From DASXRC01 sp036506795 (GTDB lineage Bacteria > Actinomycetota > Actinomycetes > Mycobacteriales > Micromonosporaceae), in assembly GCA_036506795.1 (NCBI GenBank), contig DASXRC010000056.1, positions 1 to 26,625 on the forward strand: a stretch of DNA of 26,625 bases, given 5' to 3'. The notes beneath the pieces are model-generated. The model was not told where the DNA came from. It was given only the letters and a program-made list of their open reading frames with translations, and made no database searches. Positions within the stretch are counted from its first letter, which is position 1. Every line of letters begins with the position of its first letter. Below, in pieces: positions 1 to 5,137 of the stretch. The position numbers and the translations under genes are program-made.

Positions 1-894
1 GCGCTCGGTCTCGCGGCGGCCTGGCTCGGTTTCGGCGTACGGGTCGTCCAGCAGTACGAGCGGGGGGTCGTCTTCCGGTTCGGACGCGTTCTCGAGGCCA
101 TCCGCGGACCCGGACTCGCAATGATCGCTCCAGGGATCGACCGGCTCCGGAAGGTGAACATGCAGATCGTCACGATGCCGGTGCCCGCACAGGACGGCAT
201 CACCCGGGACAACGTTACGGTCAAGGTCGACGCGGTCGTGTACTTCAACGTCGCGGACCCGGTCCGCGCCATCGTGGCCGTGCAGGACTATCGCTTCGCG
301 GTCTTGCAGGTCGCGCAGACGTCGCTGCGCTCCATGATCGGCAAGAGCGAGCTGGACGACCTGCTGTCCAACCGGGAACGGCTCAACCAGGGACTGGAAA
401 TAATGATCGACAGCCCGGCCCTGGGCTGGGGCATCCACATCGATCGTGTCGAGATCAAGGACGTGGCGCTGCCGGATTCGATGAAGCGGTCGATGTCTCG
501 GCAGGCCGAGGCGGAACGGGAGCGACGGGCCCGCGTCATTACGGCCGACGGAGAGCTGCAGGCGTCCGAGAAGCTGGCCCAGGCCGCGGCCACGATGGCC
601 GATACTCCCACCGCGCTGCAGCTGAGACTGTTGCAGACGGTCGTGGAGGTAGCGGCAGAGAAGAACTCGACCGTGGTTCTTCCGTTCCCGGTCGAGCTAC
701 TCCGGTTCCTGGAGAAAGCACCGATGGCGCAGGCCGGGTCCGAAACCACCGTCCGGGAGCGGCCGGCACCCGAGACGCCGCCGGCGGTCGAGTCCGCTCC
801 GGACCGCGACTTCCTCCGCGACATAGGCGCCGCACCGCCTCCGGCGCCGGTCCGCGCCCAACCAAGCCGAGGGACGTCGAACCGCACCTCGTGA
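1..894 (+). CDS. Slipin / SPFH (band 7) membrane-scaffold protein, 5' partial
   Basis: The reading frame is open from base 1, so the start lies outside the window; 297 codons are visible. The first residues (ALGLAAAWLGFGVRVV) look like the end of an N-terminal membrane segment. The classic slipin core follows: QQYERGVVFRFGRVL, then GPGL, PGIDRL, and QIVTMPVPAQDGITRDNVTV leading into DAVVYFNV. This is the stomatin-type SPFH domain. A charged, probably coiled-coil stretch (RQAEAERERRARVITADGE) and an Ala-rich amphipathic region come next, as in family members that oligomerise on the inner membrane face. The last 50 or so residues are Pro/Ala-rich and probably disordered. Slipins scaffold membrane microdomains and often pair with an NfeD-type protein, but none is visible downstream. 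The gene converges on the epoxide hydrolase. An ATG at 121 is internal to the domain and unlikely to be the start. The family assignment is secure; the cellular role is inferred. Confidence 0.93.
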   Translation, partial: ALGLAAAWLGFGVRVVQQYERGVVFRFGRVLEAIRGPGLAMIAPGIDRLRKVNMQIVTMPVPAQDGITRDNVTVKVDAVVYFNVADPVRAIVAVQDYRFAVLQVAQTSLRSMIGKSELDDLLSNRERLNQGLEIMIDSPALGWGIHIDRVEIKDVALPDSMKRSMSRQAEAERERRARVITADGELQASEKLAQAAATMADTPTALQLRLLQTVVEVAAEKNSTVVLPFPVELLRFLEKAPMAQAGSETTVRERPAPETPPAVESAPDRDFLRDIGAAPPPAPVRAQPSRGTSNRTS

Positions 895-900
895 CCAGCC

Positions 901-914
901 GCCTGCGCGCAGGC
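901..914. terminator. Perfect 14-bp palindrome between convergent genes, candidate bidirectional terminator
   Basis: GCCTGCGCGCAGGC is exactly self-complementary and can form a GCCTG/CAGGC stem with a CGCG loop. It lies six bases past the slipin stop codon and about 40 bases past the end of the convergent epoxide hydrolase gene. There is no T-tract, so this would be an actinobacterial-style hairpin without a U run. Position and symmetry are seen; function is inferred. Confidence 0.4.
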
Positions 915-956
915 CATCGATGTATACGCGCCACGGGCGACCCGGCGCCCCCAGTG

Positions 957-2150
957 TCAGCGCAGGGGGCGGTAGAAGGCTCGGATGTCCTCGGTGAGGA
1001 GGTCCGGGACTTCCATCGCGGCGAAATGGCCGCCTCGGTCGTACTCCGACCAATGCTCGATCTTGCCGAGTGGATCCATGATGCTGCGAATGGTGGTGTC
1101 GGCGGCGAAGACGGCCACGCCCGTGGGCGGACCGGGCTGGTCGCCCTGCCACTGTTGGGCCTCACCGGACTCCTGCTGCGCCGCGAAGGCCCGCCAGGCG
1201 CGCATTCCGTCGTACACAGCGTGGGCGGCGGACGCGCCGGACCCGGTGAACCAGAAGAGGCTGACGTTGGTGAGCAGCTGATCCCGGTCGACGGCGGCTT
1301 CGGGGAGCGCGGCGGCCGGGTCGGTCCACTCGCGAAACTTCTCCACGATCCAGGCGAGCTGGCCGACCGGCGAGTCGCTGAGCGCGTAGGCCAGGGTTTG
1401 GGGACGGGTTGCCTGCACCGTCAGGTAGCCGGTGCCCTCGTCCCGGAACGTGTTGAACCGCGCGGCGCGGGTGCGGTCGCCCTCCGAGAGGCCGTCCAGA
1501 GACAGCGGCGGGCCAAACGGGGTCGACGCGCCCGTGCCGCTGAGATGAACACCCACCACGCGCTCGGGATCCACCATCGCGAGCATGCCCGCAACCCCCG
1601 AACCGACGTCGGTGCCTTGCGCCGCGTAACACTCGTAGCCGAGGCGGCTCATGAGCGTGGCCCAGGCCTGTGCGGCACCGAACAGGTTGAAGCCCGCCTC
1701 TGCGATCGGGTTCGAGAAGCCGTAGCCGGGCAGCGACGGCACCACGACGTCGAAGGCGTCGGCGGGGCGACCGCCATGTGTACGCGGATCCGTCAGCGGG
1801 CCAATCAGCTTGACGAACTCGACCGGCGAGCTCGGCCATCCGTGCGTGAGGATCAGCGGCAGCGCGTCCCGTTCGGGCGATCGCACGTGGAAGAAGTGGA
1901 TGGTCTGCCCGTCGATCTCGGTCATGAATTGCGGTATTTCGTTCAGGGCCGCCTCCTGCGCTCGCCAGTCGAACCCGGTGGCCCAGTACCCGGCGAGCGC
2001 CTTGAGATAGTCGACCGGAACGCCGCGGCTCCAGTCGTCCACCCGTGGCCGGGCCGGCCAGCGGGTGTTGGCCAGCCGGTACTGAAGATCGGCGAGGTCC
2101 GCCGGCGGGACCTCGATGCGGAAGGGTCGAATCTCGCTCTGCTTGGTCAT
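957..2150 (-). CDS. Epoxide hydrolase (EHN-domain alpha/beta hydrolase)
   Basis: The 397-residue protein starts MTKQSEIRPFRIEVPP, the usual opening of the EHN (N-terminal epoxide hydrolase) domain, with a typical R-W-P motif around residues 30-32. The oxyanion-hole motif HGWP is at 103-106 and SLPGYGFS at 139-146. The nucleophile elbow QGTDVGS puts the nucleophilic Asp at 181, and the catalytic His is in GGHFAAME at 375. Asp351 sits roughly where the charge-relay acid, usually Glu, is expected. The family opens epoxides through an ester on the nucleophilic Asp, then hydrolyses it. The frame stays open upstream to 2285, but those residues overlap the divergent regulator and do not resemble the family, so the ATG at 2150 is chosen. 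The gene is divergent from a WYL regulator with only 62 bp between starts, which suggests that regulator controls it. The substrate is unknown. Confidence 0.93.
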   Translation of the reverse strand: MTKQSEIRPFRIEVPPADLADLQYRLANTRWPARPRVDDWSRGVPVDYLKALAGYWATGFDWRAQEAALNEIPQFMTEIDGQTIHFFHVRSPERDALPLILTHGWPSSPVEFVKLIGPLTDPRTHGGRPADAFDVVVPSLPGYGFSNPIAEAGFNLFGAAQAWATLMSRLGYECYAAQGTDVGSGVAGMLAMVDPERVVGVHLSGTGASTPFGPPLSLDGLSEGDRTRAARFNTFRDEGTGYLTVQATRPQTLAYALSDSPVGQLAWIVEKFREWTDPAAALPEAAVDRDQLLTNVSLFWFTGSGASAAHAVYDGMRAWRAFAAQQESGEAQQWQGDQPGPPTGVAVFAADTTIRSIMDPLGKIEHWSEYDRGGHFAAMEVPDLLTEDIRAFYRPLR

Positions 2151-2171
2151 GCAGTGAACGCTAGAACCTAC

Positions 2172-2192
2172 CGCGGAAAGATTCGTTCCGCG
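2172..2192. promoter_or_regulatory. Inverted repeat midway between divergent epoxide hydrolase and WYL regulator genes
   Basis: CGCGGAA, a 7-base spacer (AGATTCG), then TTCCGCG: two perfect 7-bp arms. The centre is at 2182, 31-32 bases from each start codon. This is the expected place for an operator bound by the divergently encoded WYL regulator, allowing autoregulation and control of the hydrolase. The dyad is seen; binding is inferred. Confidence 0.55.
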
Positions 2193-2212
2193 ATATCGGG
2201 CACACTTGGGCA

Positions 2213-3169
2213 ATGTTGGGGACCTCGGCGCGACTGCTCCGGCTGCTGTCCGTCCTACAGACCCGACGCGACTGGACCGGTCCACAGCTGGCCGAACGGC
2301 TGGGCGTCACCACGCGTACCGTTCGCAACGACGTCGAGCGGCTTCGCAGCCTCGGCTATCGGGTGGACGCCACCGCGGGCGTCGGCGGCGGTTACCGGCT
2401 GGGAGTGGGCCCCGCGTTGCCGCCCCTGTTGCTCGACGACGACGAGGCCGTCGCGGTCGCGATCGGGCTGCGCACGGCGGCCGGCGGGACCGTCGCCGGC
2501 ATCGAGGACAGTTCGGTGCGCGCCCTGGCCAAGCTGGAGCCGATGCTGCCGTCCCGGCTGCGGCGACGGATCGGGACGCTCGCGGCCGCGATGGTGACGC
2601 TTCCGGGATCCGGCCCATCCGTCGACGCCGACACGCTGACGGCGATTGCGGCCGCATGTCGCGACCATCAACAGCTGCGCTTCGACTATCACAGCCATGG
2701 CGGCACGGGCAGCGCACGCGCGACCGAGCCGCATCGCCTCATCAACGCCGGCCGCCGTTGGTACCTGCTCGCGTGGGACCTGGACAAGCGCGACTGGCGT
2801 ACGTTCCGCGTTGATCGGATCGTCCTCCACCCGCCCACCGGGCTCCGGTTCGTGCCGAGGAACCTGCCCGACGACGAGGTGACCGACCGCGTGTCCCGCG
2901 GTCTGGCCACGGCAACCTGGCGCTACCGTGCGCGGATTACGGTGCACGCTCCGGCGGCGCAGATCGCCGCTCGGCTGCCCGCCGCGATCACGGTCGAGCC
3001 GGTCGACCACCAGACCTGCGTCATCGAGGTCGGGTCCGACAACGCCCACATGCTCGTCCTCAACCTGGGCATGCTCGACGCGGACTTCCACATCGACAAG
3101 ACCACTACACCGGAGCTGGCCGAACACCTGCGTACGCTCGCCGCCAGGTATGCGCGCGCAGTCGAGTGA
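2213..3169 (+). CDS. WYL-domain transcriptional regulator (HTH_11 + WYL)
   Basis: The protein has 318 residues. Residues about 1-60 form a DeoR/HTH_11-type winged helix: LLRLLSVLQTRRDWTGPQLA, then LGVTTRTVRNDVERLRSLGY, then a G-rich wing (AGVGGGYRLG). The middle carries a WYL domain, a small ligand-sensing beta-barrel, with its signature in AGRRWYLLAWDLD followed by the RTFRVDRI segment. The rest matches the WYL C-terminal extension. Proteins of this build are usually repressors or activators of an adjacent divergent gene, here the epoxide hydrolase. The ATG at 2213 begins the HTH directly. No clear Shine-Dalgarno sequence precedes it, so it may be expressed with a short or no leader. The ligand cannot be told from sequence. 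Confidence 0.93.
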   Translation: MLGTSARLLRLLSVLQTRRDWTGPQLAERLGVTTRTVRNDVERLRSLGYRVDATAGVGGGYRLGVGPALPPLLLDDDEAVAVAIGLRTAAGGTVAGIEDSSVRALAKLEPMLPSRLRRRIGTLAAAMVTLPGSGPSVDADTLTAIAAACRDHQQLRFDYHSHGGTGSARATEPHRLINAGRRWYLLAWDLDKRDWRTFRVDRIVLHPPTGLRFVPRNLPDDEVTDRVSRGLATATWRYRARITVHAPAAQIAARLPAAITVEPVDHQTCVIEVGSDNAHMLVLNLGMLDADFHIDKTTTPELAEHLRTLAARYARAVE

Positions 3170-3175
3170 CTGTGC

Positions 3176-3292
3176 TTACCGGTCGGGCCGCCAGATGCCG
3201 AACGTCCACAGGTTGCCTTCCGAATCGCGGGCGCTGTATCCGCGCTGCTTGCCGTTCGGCGTACCGTGTGGCTCGCCGAGCACGTCGGCGTT
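3176..3292 (-). pseudogene. C-terminal stub of a VOC/glyoxalase-fold gene
   Basis: On the minus strand the last 37 or so residues before a TAA at 3178-3176 read DVLGEPHGTPNGKQRGYSAR then DSEGNLWTFGIWRP. That is the usual end of a vicinal-oxygen-chelate (glyoxalase/bleomycin-resistance-like) protein, whose final strand carries the R-D-x-E-G-N-L-W motif. Upstream the frame loses all resemblance to the family and runs under the SnoaL-like gene on the other strand. Only the C-terminal quarter of the gene survives. It lies directly after the WYL regulator stop, with nothing left to drive it. The left boundary of similarity is approximate. Confidence 0.6.
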
Positions 3293-3317
3293 GTCTAATC
3301 TGCGGCGTGGCAATACT
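3291..3317 (+). promoter_or_regulatory. Candidate leaderless promoter for the SnoaL-like gene
   Basis: A -35-like TTGTCT (3291-3296) and a -10-like AATACT (3312-3317) end six bases before the ATG at 3324. That spacing would start the transcript at the ATG itself. No Shine-Dalgarno sequence precedes the ATG, which fits leaderless expression, common in actinobacteria. The 15-base spacer is short and the boxes match consensus only partly. Confidence 0.3.
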
Positions 3318-3323
3318 AAGCAG

Positions 3324-3950
3324 ATGGAAGTGCGGAATGCGGCCGCCCGATGGGCGTCCACGTGGGTGACGGCCTGGACGTCGCACGACGTGGACGCCGT
3401 CGTCGGCCTGTACGCCGAGCAGTGCGTGCATCGCTCCACGCCGTTCCGCGAGCCACATCGAGGGCGGCGCGGAGTGCGCGAGTACGTGGCCGGCGCGTTC
3501 GCCGGGGAGTCCACTGTGGTCGATGTTCGCTTCGGCACGCCGGCCGTCGACGGCGACCGGGCGTGTGTCGAGTACTGGGCGCTACTGCTTGACCGCGACG
3601 GTGCCCCGGTCACCCTGGCCGGTAGCGCGTTTGCCCGCTTCGACGAGGACGGGTTGTTGACGGAGGTACGCGACTACTGGCACGAAGCACCAGGACACGT
3701 CGTACCACCGGAGTCCCGAGGTCTGTGCCGCCGTTTTCCCGGTTCGTCCCGGGACGTACGGCAGACTGAGGGCGGGCACCCGGGCGACCGCGGTCCAGCG
3801 GTACGCGGGCGCGGGCTTCGACCGGCTGGCGCTGTTGAACGCCGGACCCGACCCCGACGTTTCGCTCACGCCGGCAGCGAGCGCCTGAGCGTCGCCACCG
3901 ATGGAGGGCGAGGATCGCCCTTGGACCCGGTACGCTCCGCGATTCAATAG
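3324..3950 (+). CDS. SnoaL / NTF2-like protein with aberrant C-terminal extension
   Basis: From the ATG at 3324 the first 135 or so residues form a SnoaL-like NTF2 fold: RWASTWVTAWTSHDVDAVVG, then LYAEQCVHRSTPFREPHRGR, then GVREYVAGAFAG. The central strands end in SAFARFDEDGLLTEVRDYWH. Such proteins are small cone-shaped cyclases, isomerases or binding proteins; no specific reaction can be assigned. Family members normally stop soon after the motif that reads RDYWHEAPGHVVPP here. This frame instead runs on for about 70 residues rich in Arg, Gly and Pro that resemble nothing, ending at the TAG at 3950 and overlapping the M55 gene by 7 bp. The extension coincides with a possible oxidoreductase stub in another frame. 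It is therefore probably read-through into decayed DNA rather than real protein sequence. Confidence 0.7.
   Translation: MEVRNAAARWASTWVTAWTSHDVDAVVGLYAEQCVHRSTPFREPHRGRRGVREYVAGAFAGESTVVDVRFGTPAVDGDRACVEYWALLLDRDGAPVTLAGSAFARFDEDGLLTEVRDYWHEAPGHVVPPESRGLCRRFPGSSRDVRQTEGGHPGDRGPAVRGRGLRPAGAVERRTRPRRFAHAGSERLSVATDGGRGSPLDPVRSAIQ
3772..3888 (+). pseudogene. Possible C-terminal stub of an F420-dependent LLM-class oxidoreductase
   Basis: In the frame beginning at 3772 the sequence reads AGTRATAVQRYAGAGFDRLA then LLNAGPDPD and stops at 3888. Luciferase-like F420-dependent oxidoreductases typically end with an AGFDxV segment, a strand and a QVGPDQ-type motif, which this resembles. The rest of the gene is absent and the piece overlaps the C-terminal extension of the SnoaL-like frame. 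The resemblance is short and made by eye, so confidence is low. Confidence 0.3.
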
Positions 3951-4771
3951 GTCTCGACCAGTGACCTTGTCAGGTTCACCAGCGTGATGAACGATCGATA
4001 CAGGCGCAGCGGATCGTCGTCGGTCCGGGCCACCGTACGCGCGTCGAGGCGCCGCACGTCGTAGATCCAGGTCGCCTGTTCGGCCAGGTCGGGACTGGTG
4101 AAGACGACCTCGATCGTCGCTGGCAGCGGGATCGCCGGTGGATGCAGCGTGTCCATAGAGGACAACGTGGCCCGGACACCGTCCCTGATGAGATCCCGCG
4201 CAGTCTCCGGATGCTGGTGCTCGGCCGCGTACCGGCTGATCGACTCCTTCACGATCACCGGCCTGATAGTGGGGCAGAACGGCGCAGCCTCCGGCCCGAC
4301 GTACTGGTCGCCGGTGATGACCGCGACCGGGACGGCAAAGTGCTGGGCCACCAGCGCGTTGAGCCCGGCCTCGCCGGTCACCGTGCCGTTGAGGCGGACC
4401 TCAGCGACGGCGCGCGGGTTGTAGGTGTGCGACAACACGCCCGGGGTACCCGCCGCGGCATGGTAACCGAGGAAGATCGCAGCCTGGTATGAGGCGTCCA
4501 GGCCCTGCATCATGTACAGCGGCTTGAACCGGCCGGATAGGTATGCGGCCCGACCCGGCAGCTCGGCGGGCGGCAGGTTCCGCATCGCCGAGTGCGAATC
4601 GTTGACGAGGATCTGCGTGGCCCCCGCGGCGAGCGCCCCCTCAATCGCGGCACGTACCTCGCCGAGCAGCAGCGCTCGGCCCAACGCGTAGTCGTCCCCT
4701 CCGGCCAGGCACTGCGCCCAGTCGACGATGCCGGCGACGCCCTCCATGTCCGCCGAAATGAAGACCTTCAC
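3944..4771 (-). CDS. M55-family zinc metallopeptidase (DppA-like D-aminopeptidase)
   Basis: The 275-residue protein is the usual length for DppA. The N-terminus KVFISADMEGVAGI carries the metal ligands D8 and E10. NDSHSAMRN supplies H60, LGYHA supplies H104, SHTYNP supplies H115, and TGEAGLNAL supplies E134. These match the zinc ligands and active-site His known for the decameric B. subtilis enzyme. The family removes N-terminal D-amino acids from short peptides such as D-Ala-D-Ala; members of this shape are cytoplasmic, and no signal peptide is seen. The start is a GTG at 4771 with only a weak Shine-Dalgarno. No dpp-type peptide transporter is adjacent; the gene stands alone, tail to tail with the SnoaL-like frame (7-bp overlap). 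The family call is firm; the exact substrate is not. Confidence 0.94.
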   Translation of the reverse strand: MKVFISADMEGVAGIVDWAQCLAGGDDYALGRALLLGEVRAAIEGALAAGATQILVNDSHSAMRNLPPAELPGRAAYLSGRFKPLYMMQGLDASYQAAIFLGYHAAAGTPGVLSHTYNPRAVAEVRLNGTVTGEAGLNALVAQHFAVPVAVITGDQYVGPEAAPFCPTIRPVIVKESISRYAAEHQHPETARDLIRDGVRATLSSMDTLHPPAIPLPATIEVVFTSPDLAEQATWIYDVRRLDARTVARTDDDPLRLYRSFITLVNLTRSLVETY

Positions 4772-5137
4772 GAGAGCCAGCCTGCCAGGCCCTAAGATGC
4801 GCTACGAGTACCGGCGTTCCCCAAACCAAGATCGGCTCAGCGGCCCAACCCGGCGTTGACACGAAGCCGAGTGTCGGGGACGGATGAGGCCCTCGCCGTA
4901 GGCGACGACTGGCGTCAGTTTGGATCCGGCGTCAAGCAAGCTTGCGACCGATAGATCTCCTTGAAAGAGTTGTGAGATGCCCGGTGCGCCGCTGGGCCGG
5001 AACTCGGCGAGGCGGGAAAGCTGTGCTTCAAGGAGTCGTCGGAACCAATCCGGGGCAAGTCGTAACGTCGGAGCGACACTACGACGCCCGCGCAGGTGTG
5101 ACAGCGGGCTGGTCGTCGCCCGCGATGAGGAGACCGC
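4772..5137. other. Intergenic region upstream of the NACHT-SDR pair
   Basis: This 366-base stretch lies between the divergent M55 and NACHT genes. I find no frame with protein-like content. It contains the compound palindrome at 5059-5085, listed separately, and a GAGGAG Shine-Dalgarno at 5127-5132 just before the GTG start of the NACHT gene. No promoter boxes are convincing. Confidence 0.6.
5059..5085. promoter_or_regulatory. Compound palindrome upstream of the NACHT gene
   Basis: The 27-base element reads GTCGTA-AC-GTCG, GAG, CGAC-AC-TACGAC. It has six outer and four inner complementary base pairs, separated by a symmetric AC/AC mismatch, around a GAG centre. It ends 52 bases before the NACHT start codon. 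It could be a repressor operator or a 5' leader hairpin. The symmetry is seen directly; the role is inferred. Confidence 0.45.

Noticed and set aside
891..2597. A 568-codon plus-strand open frame across the epoxide hydrolase and the start of the WYL gene.
   Set aside because: The opposite strand carries the motifs of a full epoxide hydrolase, and this frame shows no recognisable domain.
4957..5035. Inverted pair CTCCTTGAA (4957-4965) and TTCAAGGAG (5027-5035).
   Set aside because: A 9-bp match with a 61-base spacer is close to what chance gives in a region this long, and the arms do not extend.
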